Of a DNA stretch of 64,000 bases, positions 36,500-46,290 are shown one piece after another. Made by a program: the position numbers and the translations under genes. This stretch comes from CBDCVN01 sp965223045 (GTDB lineage: Bacteria > Deinococcota > Deinococci > Deinococcales > Trueperaceae), in NCBI GenBank assembly GCA_965223045.1, contig CBDCVN010000013.1, forward strand, positions 3,906,001-3,970,000, written 5' to 3'. The notes under the pieces are model-generated. The model had not been told where the DNA came from, searched no databases, and saw nothing but the letters and a program-made list of their open reading frames with translations. Every line of letters begins with the position of its first letter. The stretch's first letter is position 1.

Positions 36500-38776
36500 C
36501 TATTCAAGATCATCTACAGGATTACCAGCATAGAGTTTGTTACAACATAAAGCAGCTTGTCCCAAGCTAATTCCCCCATCATTGGATGGTACTTTTTGAT
36601 TGATTAAACAAGTAAAATCAGTCTTTATAAGATCTTTGTATAAGAGTTCTAGAAGCAAAGAGTTTTGAAAAACACCACCACTTAAAACAACTATTTTGAG
36701 TTTATGCTTTTCACTCAAGTGTGTAATTGCTGCTAGTAAGCCTTTGGCAAAACTCTGATGAAAAGAAAAGGTGATTTCACCTCTGTCAACACCATTAAGC
36801 CTTGCCTGAATAATTGCACTTAGTAAGGGCCTAAAGTCAAGCAAGCCATCTTTAAACGGTAGTGGATAAGTATTTGAGTTTTTCTTGGTGGCTAAGTGCT
36901 CGAGCCAAACAGCAGCCTGCCCTTCAAAACTAATTTCCCTTGTAAAGCCTAGTAAAGCAGCAACTGTGTCAAACAAGCGTCCTACCGAAGTAGTTGGGAA
37001 AACTTGAAGATTTTTTTCTAGCAGCTCGAGCACCCTAAAATACCTTTCCCCAAAATTAAAAGGAGCTGCCGTTAAATCAGGTAAATCCTCCAAACAAGTA
37101 AGAAACCCTGCTGCTGCCTGCACAGGGTGTTTGGCAGCGGCGTCACCACCAACAAGCTTAGCGCATAGCAAGTGTCCCACACGTTCAAAATCTGTTTGCA
37201 AGCTACCTACAAAGAATTCCCCTCCCCAAATTGTACCATCATCCCCATAGCCTGCTCCATCAAAAGCCATGCCCAAAACTTTAGTGTTCCAAGTTTGCCT
37301 CTCAGCCAATACGGAAGCAATATGTGCTCGGTGATGCTGCACAGGCACATGCTTTTTTGCGAGAAGCCCGAGAGCATATTGCGTTGACTGATAGTTTGGA
37401 TGGGCATCACAAGCAATTATAGCATCTTTAAGCTCAACACCGTACATACTAGTTAAATCATTAATCGTTTCTTGAAAAGCCTTAAAAGCACCATAGTGTT
37501 CTAAATCACCAATATGCTGGCTAACAAAGGCCTGTCCATCTACCACTAAGCTAATACTGTTTTTCAGGTCTGCACCAACAGCTAAAATAGGATCTTTGTT
37601 TGGAAAGTTAGCAACAGCACTTGGTGCATAGCTCCTAGCACGGCGAATGATAGTAATGCCTAAAGTTGAAGCCTTTACCACTGAGTCATCAATACGCCTC
37701 GCAATAGGACGCTCACCTATCAAAAACGCATCAGCTATGTCTTTGAGCTGTGAGATTGCTTCATCATCCTGATAGGCAATAGGTTCTGAAGAACGGTTAG
37801 CACTGGTTAAAACTAAAATATTTGGGGCACCAGCATCAAAAAGTAAATGATGCAGAGGAGTGTAAGCTAGCATAATACCAAGGTTATTATTATTAGGAGC
37901 AATTCCCTCAAGAAAACGCTTGCTTTTTGCTAGCACTATAGGCCGTGCACTTGAATTGAGAACCTCCCTTAATTCTTTAGTTAAATGGACTAGCGAGCTT
38001 GCTGTTTCTAGATCTCTAACCATAACTGCAAAGGCTTTTGCCTTACGAAACTTGCGCTCACGCAAATCTTTTACTGATTTAGGATTAAGGACATCACAAG
38101 CTAGATGGTAACCACCTAGACCTTTTATAGCTACAATTTTGCCAATACTAAGTAGCTTGGCTGCTCGAGCGATAGTAGTACTACCCTTAGTAACAACATC
38201 ATTCTCCTTTAGAAAATAGCTTGGCCCACATCTATAACAAGCAACTGGTTGAGCATGAAATCGTCTATCCTGTGAGTCATTGTATTCAACTTGACAAGCC
38301 TTACATAACCCCCACTTTTTCATAGTAGTGTGTGGGCGGTCATAGGGTAAAGCTGTAATAATAGAATAGCGAGGACCACAATCTGTGCAGTTTATATAAG
38401 GGTATTGATAGCGTCGATTGTTCGGATCCCTCATTTCTTTCAAGCAAGCATCACAAACAGCTAAATCAGGTGAAATTTGCACAGTAATCTGCCCAGGTTG
38501 TTCACTATGTCTAATGGTGAAATCAAGGATGCCTTTGGGCAGCACTCTTTCCACTTTTAAACTAGTAATAGTTGCAGCAGGGGGTGGATTTACTTTTAGT
38601 TCTTTTAGGAAAAGCTTGAACTTGCTCTCTTTGCCCTCGAGCCAAATTTCTACACCCTCTCCAGCATTCAAAACCCAACCTTTTAAGTCATGTGCGTGTG
38701 CTAAATGAAAAACAAATGGCCTAAAACCAACTCCTTGTACTGTACCCTTTATCTGTATAAATAATCCTTTAATCAC
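36500..38776 (-). CDS. hypF: Carbamoyltransferase HypF ([NiFe]-hydrogenase maturation)
   Basis: 758 residues, full length. The acylphosphatase domain (1-90) has GTVQGVGFRPFVF. Two zinc fingers follow: CDAC...CTDCGPRY and CKAC...CYRCGP. The YrdC-like domain (about 195-370) has KGLGGYHLACD and LTSANRSSEPI. The Kae1/carbamoyltransferase domain (about 385-750) has VQHHRAHIASVLAE, AFDGAGYGDDGTIWGGE and VLSGGVFQNSLLLELL. It makes the thiocarbamate on HypE used to build the CN ligands of [NiFe] hydrogenase. No other hyp or hydrogenase gene is in the window; the only partner is the SIS gene 5 bases upstream. Confidence 0.95.
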   Translation of the reverse strand: MIKGLFIQIKGTVQGVGFRPFVFHLAHAHDLKGWVLNAGEGVEIWLEGKESKFKLFLKELKVNPPPAATITSLKVERVLPKGILDFTIRHSEQPGQITVQISPDLAVCDACLKEMRDPNNRRYQYPYINCTDCGPRYSIITALPYDRPHTTMKKWGLCKACQVEYNDSQDRRFHAQPVACYRCGPSYFLKENDVVTKGSTTIARAAKLLSIGKIVAIKGLGGYHLACDVLNPKSVKDLRERKFRKAKAFAVMVRDLETASSLVHLTKELREVLNSSARPIVLAKSKRFLEGIAPNNNNLGIMLAYTPLHHLLFDAGAPNILVLTSANRSSEPIAYQDDEAISQLKDIADAFLIGERPIARRIDDSVVKASTLGITIIRRARSYAPSAVANFPNKDPILAVGADLKNSISLVVDGQAFVSQHIGDLEHYGAFKAFQETINDLTSMYGVELKDAIIACDAHPNYQSTQYALGLLAKKHVPVQHHRAHIASVLAERQTWNTKVLGMAFDGAGYGDDGTIWGGEFFVGSLQTDFERVGHLLCAKLVGGDAAAKHPVQAAAGFLTCLEDLPDLTAAPFNFGERYFRVLELLEKNLQVFPTTSVGRLFDTVAALLGFTREISFEGQAAVWLEHLATKKNSNTYPLPFKDGLLDFRPLLSAIIQARLNGVDRGEITFSFHQSFAKGLLAAITHLSEKHKLKIVVLSGGVFQNSLLLELLYKDLIKTDFTCLINQKVPSNDGGISLGQAALCCNKLYAGNPVDDLE

Positions 38777-38781
38777 CTAAA

Positions 38782-39951
38782 TTATAGTTCAGACATTCTA
38801 TCTAAACCCTCTCGAATAACATGATAAATGCTAGCCTGTACTTCTTGGATTCTGGGGATGTAATCAGATGGTACTACTATGCTAATATCTGCTAGATTGT
38901 CTCTGACAATATCTCCACCATCATAACCAAGTAAAGCAACCGTGAGTAAGCCGCGCTTTCGTGCTTCTATCAAAGTCATCACAATGTTTTTAGAACTACC
39001 ACTGGTTGAGAAGGCAAGAGCGATGTCTTTTTCATCAGCTTGGGCAATGAGTTGTCGTGAGAAGATGACCTCTGGTCCTATATCGTTGGCAATGGCGCTT
39101 AAATTTGCACTTTCCATAGCAAGAGATAATGCTGGGATGGGCTTCATGCCTTTAGGTGGCATTAGGCAATCAAAAACAAAATCATTGGCATCTGTTGCTG
39201 AACCACCATTCCCAAAGGTAATTATTTTTCCACCTTTACGAAGTCTTTGCTGAATTTGTGTGATTGTCTCAGAAATAACTTCGCTCGATGTGTTTGCTAC
39301 CTGCTGCCTCAAAGTCTCATCATCTTTTACTTTGGTTTGAATAGATGCAGACACATCAGAAAGAACTGTTGAAGTGTTTTGCTTAGATTCACCTAGAAAT
39401 GGGTATAAGAAGTTCAAAGCCCCCATTTTATGCCCCATTTCATGGTGCTCAAAAAACACATGTACGGTTTCCCAAAGGGTGTGATAAAGAATTTCAATAA
39501 GCTCCTGATGAATAAAAGGGGAGCAGTCCCCTAAATTCAAAGCATAGTCAGCTTGTTTACCAGTTAAAGCAAAGGTTAGTGCACCTATAGCTTTTGATTG
39601 AATAAGTGCCTCTTCAATATCACTATCACCTTCGGGTGCAGCAAAGCCCATGACCATATCCTCAGGATGAATCATTCCCTTAAGCCAAGGTTTAAATATA
39701 GCTGATATATCAAGTGCAGGAAGTGCTCTTTTGCCTACAATAACAGGATGTACAAACTCAACGGATACATGCTGTGCGTCGGTAGTATAAGAACCTTTGC
39801 CAAAGGCAAGTAGTTTGCCACCATGTAAGAAGCGTTCAGACATTTCTTGAGATAACTTGGCTAGTTTACTTGCTTCTTGCTCAAACAAGGGTTGGAATTT
39901 TTTGTTGCGCTCGAGCAAGCTTGCTTCAATAAAAGCAGTATAGTGGTTCAT
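38782..39951 (-). CDS. Tandem SIS-domain protein (phosphosugar isomerase-like)
   Basis: 389 residues containing two SIS domains. The first (about 30-190) has KLLAFGKGSYTTDAQHVSVEF. The second (about 200-385) has KIITFGNGGSATDANDFVFD, AIANDIGPEVIFSRQL and AFSTSGSSKNI. Both resemble GmhA/sedoheptulose-7-phosphate isomerase, the second more canonically. It forms an operon with hypF (5-base gap). From memory, a GmhA-like SIS gene accompanies some group 1h high-affinity hydrogenase clusters, so a maturation-linked role is suggested, but substrate and function are unknown. Confidence 0.8.
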   Translation of the reverse strand: MNHYTAFIEASLLERNKKFQPLFEQEASKLAKLSQEMSERFLHGGKLLAFGKGSYTTDAQHVSVEFVHPVIVGKRALPALDISAIFKPWLKGMIHPEDMVMGFAAPEGDSDIEEALIQSKAIGALTFALTGKQADYALNLGDCSPFIHQELIEILYHTLWETVHVFFEHHEMGHKMGALNFLYPFLGESKQNTSTVLSDVSASIQTKVKDDETLRQQVANTSSEVISETITQIQQRLRKGGKIITFGNGGSATDANDFVFDCLMPPKGMKPIPALSLAMESANLSAIANDIGPEVIFSRQLIAQADEKDIALAFSTSGSSKNIVMTLIEARKRGLLTVALLGYDGGDIVRDNLADISIVVPSDYIPRIQEVQASIYHVIREGLDRMSEL

Positions 39952-40053
39952 AGCTAATTCTATACTTTAAACGACTAAGAAGCAGAAGGATAAAAATTGT
40001 CAAATGTTCATATTTTCAATTTGAGCTAATAATACCTCTACAAATATTTTGCT

Positions 40054-42144
40054 ATGCTAAATGCTATGTCTAGCATTGATTTGCACAATCCCAAACTTTA
40101 TTTTAACCGTGAGCTTTCTTGGCTGCAATTTAATGAAAGAGTACTCGAGGAAGCGGAGGATAAAAATAACCCCTTGCTCGAAAGGCTAAAATTCTTAGCT
40201 ATTTTTAGCACCAATTTAGACGAGTTTATTATGATTCGCTACGCTGGCCTTAAAGAACAAGTTGCTGCTGGTGTTAGTGAACGTAGTTTTGATGGGCGCA
40301 CTCCTTTGGAACAAGTAGACATGATTTCACAGCACTTGCGTCCTTTGCTTAAGAGGCATAGAAAGCATCTTACTGAGAATATTTTACCTGAATTGAAGAA
40401 GTATGGTGTTGTGCTTGAGCCAATTAAAGAACTTTCAAAAGTAGATCTTGAGGTAGTAAACAAATACTTTGATGAATCACTTTTCCCAGTTCTTACCCCC
40501 TTAGCTGTTGATACAGGCCACCCTTTTCCACGTTTACCTAACCTAAGCTTTTCGTTACTAGTCGAGTTGCAAGATCCTGTTACTAAACAACTTCGAACAG
40601 CTATAGTGCAGGTCCCTAGTGTACTGTCACGTTTTTTATCTTTACCTGCTCAAAAAAACAAAAATCATCGTTTTGTGCTTTCTGAAGATATTATAAGGCT
40701 TAATGCCTTTAAATTGTTTATGGGCTATGAAGTATTGCGTACATACTCTTTTCGTATTACCCGTAATGCTGATATTGAGCTAGCTGAAGATGAAGCCGAT
40801 GATTTACTGCAAGTTATCGAAGATGAAGTGCGTAAACGTCGTTGGGGAGACGAAGTAAGGCTTGAGGTCATTTGTGATATACCTAAAGATCTACAGGAGT
40901 ACTTGCGCCAAACCTTGAACCTCAAGCCTGAAGATGTATATCAAATTGATGGCTATCTTAACTTGGGTGACTTTATGGAGCTGGCTAGCTTGGACATTCC
41001 TGAGTTGCGCTATGCACCCTTTTCACCTCGTTTACCAAGTGAGTTTCGTGGCACTAGCGATGTATTTGAAGCTGTATCTAGACAAGATATTCTTATCCAT
41101 CACCCTTTTCATACTTTTGATGCAGTCCTTAGTTTGCTTGAACAAGCTGCCGATGATCCTGATGTCTTGGCAATTAAGCAAACTCTTTACCGAGTAGGCC
41201 AAAATTCACCTGTGGTTAGAGAGCTTGCTCGAGCTGCGGGTAACGGAAAACATGTTACTGCCTTAGTAGAGTTGAAAGCTCGCTTTGATGAGGAGAACAA
41301 CATAGTGTGGGCACGCGAACTAGAACGCTCAGGTGTAGATGTGGTTTATGGTTTTGTAGGTTTAAAAACCCATTGCAAAGCCTTGCTAATTGTACGTCGT
41401 GAAGCTTCTGGAATCTGTCGTTATGTGCACTTAGGTACTGGTAACTACAATCCTAGTACTAGTAAACTCTATACTGATCTGTCAATACTTTCTTGTGATG
41501 AAAAGCTTGGTGCCGATGTTTCAGAGTTATTTAATTTACTAACAGGTTTTTCTAAGCAAGGTCAGTGGCGTAAAATGTGGGTAGCACCAAAAACGTTAAG
41601 GCAACAATTACTTAAAGCTATTGAAAATGAAACTAGTAACGCTAATTCTAACAAGAAGGCAAAGATATTGGCTAAAATGAATTCTCTGGTTGATCCCGAA
41701 GTTATTCGCGCTCTTTACCGTGCCTCGCAGGCAGGAGTGAAGATAGATCTAATAGTGAGAGGTATTTGCTGTTTGCATCCGGGTGTTGCTGGTATTAGTG
41801 AAAACATACATGTACGTAGTATTGTAGGGCGTTTTTTAGAGCATTCTCGTATTTTTTACTTTTATAATGATGGTGTAGAAAATATTTATCTAAGTTCAGC
41901 TGATTGGATGCAACGCAATCTAAATAGCCGTGTAGAAACTGTTTTTCCCATTGAAAGTAGTCACTTAAAAGCTAAAATCATGGAAATTTTTAATTTTTGC
42001 TTGCAAGATAATGTTAAATCACGTGAACTTCATAAAGATGGAGTATATCACCATGTCAAGCCTAGTGTAGACCAAAAGATTCTGGATGTTCAGGAGTATC
42101 TGGTTACTCTTTCAGAAAAACGCCGAGTTCAGCTAGAGACATAA
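40054..42144 (+). CDS. ppk: Polyphosphate kinase 1
   Basis: Reversibly polymerises the gamma-phosphate of ATP into polyphosphate. 696 residues. The N domain is YFNRELSWLQFNERVLEEA, and the head domain has LFPVLTPLAVDTGHPFP. In the two catalytic domains the autophosphorylated His lies in RYVHLGTGNYN and the second His in EHSRIFYF, with KARFDEENNI between. It starts a plus-strand run with the aldo-keto reductase 4 bases downstream and the MBL gene beyond it. An alternative ATG lies 12 bases downstream. Confidence 0.95.
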   Translation: MLNAMSSIDLHNPKLYFNRELSWLQFNERVLEEAEDKNNPLLERLKFLAIFSTNLDEFIMIRYAGLKEQVAAGVSERSFDGRTPLEQVDMISQHLRPLLKRHRKHLTENILPELKKYGVVLEPIKELSKVDLEVVNKYFDESLFPVLTPLAVDTGHPFPRLPNLSFSLLVELQDPVTKQLRTAIVQVPSVLSRFLSLPAQKNKNHRFVLSEDIIRLNAFKLFMGYEVLRTYSFRITRNADIELAEDEADDLLQVIEDEVRKRRWGDEVRLEVICDIPKDLQEYLRQTLNLKPEDVYQIDGYLNLGDFMELASLDIPELRYAPFSPRLPSEFRGTSDVFEAVSRQDILIHHPFHTFDAVLSLLEQAADDPDVLAIKQTLYRVGQNSPVVRELARAAGNGKHVTALVELKARFDEENNIVWARELERSGVDVVYGFVGLKTHCKALLIVRREASGICRYVHLGTGNYNPSTSKLYTDLSILSCDEKLGADVSELFNLLTGFSKQGQWRKMWVAPKTLRQQLLKAIENETSNANSNKKAKILAKMNSLVDPEVIRALYRASQAGVKIDLIVRGICCLHPGVAGISENIHVRSIVGRFLEHSRIFYFYNDGVENIYLSSADWMQRNLNSRVETVFPIESSHLKAKIMEIFNFCLQDNVKSRELHKDGVYHHVKPSVDQKILDVQEYLVTLSEKRRVQLET

Positions 42145-42148
42145 GATA

Positions 42149-43030
42149 ATGACTTATAACAAATTAGCTACATCAGAGTTAAATGTGAGTGAGATTGGTT
42201 TTGGTTGCATGTCTTTAAGTTTAGATCATCAAGCAAATGCCCAGATTTTACATAAGGCAGTAGATTTGGGTATTAATTTTTTTGATACCGCTGACCTTTA
42301 TGACAAAGGAGAAAACGAAATAACGCTGGGTAAGTCTTTTAAAGGAATACGTAGCCAAGTTATCCTTGCTAGCAAGGTGGGTAATGTGTGGCGAGAGGAT
42401 GATGGTACTGAGGGGGGTAGTACTTGGGATTGGAATCCTAGTAAAGAGCACATAAGAAGTGCCATTTTTCTAAGCCTAAAGCGGTTACAGACTGACTATT
42501 TGGATTTATATCAGTTACATGGAGGTACTATAGATGACCCTATTGATGAAATTATTTCTGCTTTTGAGGAGTTGAAACAAGAGGGGTGGATTCGTTACTA
42601 TGGAATTTCATCTATTCGTCCCAATGTTATAAACGAGTATGTCAAGCGTGCAGATATAACTAGTGTTATGATGCAATACAGTTTATTAGATAAAAGGCCA
42701 GAAGAAACCTGTTTGGATTTTTTACATGATAATAAAATTAGTGTTGTTGTGAGGGGTTCTTTGGCAAAGGGACTTTTAGTTAACAAAGAACCCAAGGAAT
42801 ACCTTGGTTACACAGTAGCTGAGGTTACAAAAGTGCAAGAGGGTCTAGCTGAGTTTGTTAATGAAAAACGTGATAAGGCACAAATTGCTATAAGATACGC
42901 CTTAGCACATCCTGTAGTAGCTACAGTAGTGGCTGGAATCAGTAACTTAGAACAGCTCGAGCAAAATGCCCTAACAACAAAAGTTCCCCCATTAACTGCT
43001 GAAGAGTTAATGAAGTTACAGGCACTGTGA
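42149..43030 (+). CDS. Aldo/keto reductase
   Basis: NAD(P)H-dependent oxidoreductase on a TIM barrel, 293 residues. The tetrad is visible: Asp and Tyr in FFDTADLYDKGENE, Lys in ILASKVG and His in LDLYQLHGG. Also present are GISSIRPN and the C-terminal cofactor region VVAGISNLEQL. Start 4 bases after ppk; substrate unknown. Confidence 0.9.
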   Translation: MTYNKLATSELNVSEIGFGCMSLSLDHQANAQILHKAVDLGINFFDTADLYDKGENEITLGKSFKGIRSQVILASKVGNVWREDDGTEGGSTWDWNPSKEHIRSAIFLSLKRLQTDYLDLYQLHGGTIDDPIDEIISAFEELKQEGWIRYYGISSIRPNVINEYVKRADITSVMMQYSLLDKRPEETCLDFLHDNKISVVVRGSLAKGLLVNKEPKEYLGYTVAEVTKVQEGLAEFVNEKRDKAQIAIRYALAHPVVATVVAGISNLEQLEQNALTTKVPPLTAEELMKLQAL

Positions 43031-43043
43031 GATCTAGTATAAT

Positions 43044-43814
43044 ATGGCTACACTTTACCTTCTAGGCACAGGTTCGAGCATAAGTGACCCCGAGCGCACC
43101 ACCACCATGTTAGCTGTTGAAAACAGCCATTCACTTATTCTTATAGATTGTGGGGGAGATGTTTTGCAAAGGCTTATGCAGTCAGGCTTTGATCTAAGAG
43201 ATGTTGAAAAGCTACAAGCTATTTTTATTACCCATGAACACATAGACCATGTCAGTGGTTTTCCATTACTTTTACAAAAAATATGGTTGGCAGGACGTAA
43301 AAATGATTTGCCTACTTATGGTATTAAACCAGCTTTAGATCAAGCTAAAAGTTTAATAACTGCAGTAAACACCTTTAAAACCCATATTTTTAACACTATG
43401 CCAAAACCACAATGGCATGAAGTTGCTTACAGGGAAAATACCCTCTTCTATGAGAGTGATCATTGGCTTGTGCATGCTTCCCCCGGTATTCATAGTGTTC
43501 CTGTTATGGGTCTACGCATTGTGGATAAAGAAGGTGGAGGTACTTTGGCTTATTCATGTGACACACAAAAAAGTGATGGAATTATGCTTTTAGCAAAAGG
43601 AGCAGATATATTAGTTCATGAGGCAACAGGGGATATGCCTGCTCATAGCAGCGCTAGACAAGCTGCCCAAGTTGCTAGAGGTGCTAAAGTAACTCAATTA
43701 CTTTTGGTTCATCTTCCACCTAAAGAGCTTTTACCTGAAGAAGAAATGGTCAAAGCAAAAGAAATCTTTGCTAATCTAGCTAAAGGAATTGAGGGAAGTA
43801 GCTATCAATTTTAA
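43044..43814 (+). CDS. MBL-fold metallo-hydrolase, RNase Z-like
   Basis: 256 residues. Metal-binding motif H-x-H-x-D-H in FITHEHIDHVSGFP, upstream LLGTGSSISDPERTTT, then LAYSCDTQKSDGI and LVHEATGDMPAHSSA, ending LLLVHLPP. This is the layout of the ElaC/RNase Z branch. It lacks an obvious flexible exosite arm of true tRNase Z, so it may be a general phosphodiesterase or arylsulfatase-like hydrolase. Third gene in the ppk run. Confidence 0.85.
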   Translation: MATLYLLGTGSSISDPERTTTMLAVENSHSLILIDCGGDVLQRLMQSGFDLRDVEKLQAIFITHEHIDHVSGFPLLLQKIWLAGRKNDLPTYGIKPALDQAKSLITAVNTFKTHIFNTMPKPQWHEVAYRENTLFYESDHWLVHASPGIHSVPVMGLRIVDKEGGGTLAYSCDTQKSDGIMLLAKGADILVHEATGDMPAHSSARQAAQVARGAKVTQLLLVHLPPKELLPEEEMVKAKEIFANLAKGIEGSSYQF

Positions 43815-44211
43815 AAATTAAAGTAAAGTGTTATGGCATTGCCCAAAAACAATTCACCATTAGAATAAAACTTAGAGAATGTGAATGTTGATACCGTATC
43901 AGGTAGTTCGAGCATTGTCTTTAAATGACACTTACTAAATTATTTTTTATAATTAGTGATATTTGGTAAGATGATTTGGAAGATTTAAATTTAGGGCATA
44001 AGAAATAATCTTTCTTAAAAGACCTTGCTAGAAGCTTTTATGTAATATAAATAAGAGTTTTGAAAGCTGAGTATGATCTATAATGATTTGCGAAAGGTTT
44101 CTATTATGTTTCTATCTAATCTAATATGTTTCTATCTAATCAAAATGATTAACGAAACATTAGAGATAACTCACAAAGCATCTGCTAACATTTTGACATA
44201 ATGGTGATAAT
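43815..44211. other. Intergenic region with short direct repeat
   Basis: About 400 bases without a supported gene. It contains a direct repeat, TATGTTTCTATCTAATC, twice with a 3-4 base gap (about 44105-44141), shortly upstream of the SARP-NTPase gene. It should hold that gene's promoter and could bind a regulator. Confidence 0.4.
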
Positions 44212-46023
44212 ATGATTTGGGGATATTTTTTAGGACAACCGTATTTACTTGATAAGCAAGGTAGCCAAGAAGAAATTGTAAAACTGCACTCACGTCAAGG
44301 CTTGGCACTTCTTGCTTATTTATTAGAGCAGGGAGAAGAGGTTTCAAGAGCACAGTTAATAGAACTGTTATGGGCTGAAGAGGAAGCTCCCTATGCAAGT
44401 GGTAGCTTTAGAGTAATGCTCTCAAAAATTAAAAAGATCCTACCAGAGGCTTTGGATATAACACGCTATACAGTGCGTCTAAAACCTGAAGTTATGATGT
44501 GGGATACCTTGCGCTTTATGCAATTAGCACAGCAAGGAGATCTTGATTCCTTGAGACAGGCCACTTCACTTTATCGTGGTGAATTTATGCAGGGTTTTAC
44601 TCTTGGTGGCTCTGCAGAATTCCAAACTTGGCTAGAAGAGCAGCGGGAAAATTGGATTGAGTCACACAATCAAGTAATGCGCCGTTTGGTAGATAGTTTA
44701 CTTGATCAACGTGATATGCAAAGAGCTATTCATCATGTGGATAGGTGGCTTAAGCTCGAGCCTTGGCAAGAAAGAGCACATAGACAACGTATGTGGCTTT
44801 ATTGGCAAACAGGAGAAGTTGACAAGGCCCTACAACACTACCGTCAATATACTAGGCAACTCGAGCGTGAGCTTGGTGCTGAACCTGCCGAAGATACTCA
44901 AAAACTTTATGAGACTATTTTAGATGATAAAAAGAACTCTTTCCAAGAGTTGATTCGTTTGCGCACTACATCAGGCGAGAGAAGTGGTATACCACTAGTT
45001 CAAGACCCTTCTGAAGTTTATCAACTTAATACTACTTTAACTAGCTTTGTTGGGCGTGATCAAGAGTTAGCACAGCTTGCTGAGCTTTTGTCTAATAATC
45101 GTTTGGTGACCATAAGGGGTACTGGTGGAGTAGGTAAAACTCGCTTAACTTTGCAATTTTCTCAATCTGACTTTGCTAAGAATTATAAAGATGGTACTGT
45201 TTTTGTTGCTCTAGAACATATTAGTGAGACACAAGTACCACAGCAAATAAGCCGTAGATTAGGGCTAGACAATAACGAGGAGACTCTCTTTGAACACCTT
45301 AAAGATAAGGAGATGCTCCTTATCCTTGATAATTTCGAGCATGTTCTTGATGCTCGAGCTTTTGTAATGGAGCTTTTAAAAGTAGCCCCAAAACTCTCTT
45401 TACTGATAACTTCTAGAGAAGCTCTAGGACTTATGGGTGAACAACGTTTTGTGCTTAAAGGGCTTGTTTTACCAACTAATGAGGATGAGTTGTCTAAGGA
45501 AGATATATCTACTTTAAAAGATTACTCAGCTCTTAAGCTCTTTGCTGAACGTGCAGCTTTGCAAGATCCCACTTTTGTTCTTGATGAGAGAAATATTCCT
45601 TTGGTTTATGCTATCTGTCGTAAGCTCTCGGGTATACCTTTGGCTATAGAACTTAGTGCTTCTTGGCTTAGTGTAATGACAGTAGAAGAAGTTGCTAATG
45701 AACTGGCTATTAATTTAGATCTTTTGAAAACTGAAAGTGCTAATGTAATTGATAGACACCAAAACATGGCAGAGGTTTTTGAGAGTTCATGGCAAAAATT
45801 AGATGGAGAGCAAAAGGAAGCCTGTATAAATCTAGTAGGGTTACCAGAAGACTTTGGTAAAGAAGACATAGAGCGAGCTAATGCATCTCTTTTGAGCTTA
45901 CGTTCACTATCAGAAAAATCTATTTTAGAGGTAGATAGGCAAAGTGGGCAACTACGCTATCATTTCCCTTCTCTTTTGCGTAATTATGCAGCAGCTCGAG
46001 GTAGTGGTAATAGAAATAATTAA
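44212..46023 (+). CDS. AfsR-like regulator: SARP/BTAD plus STAND NTPase
   Basis: 603 residues. The N-terminal winged helix has LAYLLEQGEEVSRAQLIELLW and GSFRVMLSKIKKILP. The BTAD domain (about 100-245) has LKLEPWQERAHRQRMWLYWQTGEVDKA. The STAND/NB-ARC ATPase (about 275-590) has Walker A RGTGGVGKTRLTLQF, Walker B LLILDNFEHV and sensor SREALGL with GIPLAIELSA. It ends soon after the winged-helix region (LRNYAAARG) and lacks the C-terminal TPR sensor usual in AfsR relatives. A 254 bp MITE lies 13 bases after its stop. It may be a natural short form or a truncation. Confidence 0.85.
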   Translation: MIWGYFLGQPYLLDKQGSQEEIVKLHSRQGLALLAYLLEQGEEVSRAQLIELLWAEEEAPYASGSFRVMLSKIKKILPEALDITRYTVRLKPEVMMWDTLRFMQLAQQGDLDSLRQATSLYRGEFMQGFTLGGSAEFQTWLEEQRENWIESHNQVMRRLVDSLLDQRDMQRAIHHVDRWLKLEPWQERAHRQRMWLYWQTGEVDKALQHYRQYTRQLERELGAEPAEDTQKLYETILDDKKNSFQELIRLRTTSGERSGIPLVQDPSEVYQLNTTLTSFVGRDQELAQLAELLSNNRLVTIRGTGGVGKTRLTLQFSQSDFAKNYKDGTVFVALEHISETQVPQQISRRLGLDNNEETLFEHLKDKEMLLILDNFEHVLDARAFVMELLKVAPKLSLLITSREALGLMGEQRFVLKGLVLPTNEDELSKEDISTLKDYSALKLFAERAALQDPTFVLDERNIPLVYAICRKLSGIPLAIELSASWLSVMTVEEVANELAINLDLLKTESANVIDRHQNMAEVFESSWQKLDGEQKEACINLVGLPEDFGKEDIERANASLLSLRSLSEKSILEVDRQSGQLRYHFPSLLRNYAAARGSGNRNN

Positions 46024-46036
46024 GAGCTAGTACTAG

Positions 46037-46290
46037 GGCGTGTGGACGCCTAGAGTGTGAAATCGAAAACGCTACTCTTAAATACCTTGGATAATCCTGA
46101 TGCTGACGCATAAGCTCCTCTGCAATCTGGTAAAGATTATGTGGTTAACAACTAAAGCTTCTCGCAAATATAGGCTATCCTGCAATTTTTTTTGGAATTC
46201 ACATTTTCTAACAAATAGCTGTCCTGAGACTGGCTAGTTTGGTTTTGATATCCAATGCGTGCAATTTCTGATTTGTCATATCCACATGCC
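46037..46290. mobile_element. 254 bp MITE, copy 2 (CTAG target)
   Basis: Same length as, and nearly identical to, 28161-28414, flanked by CTAG at 46033-46036 and 46291-46294. It separates two convergent genes. Its right CTAG contains the stop codon of rnr. Confidence 0.88.
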
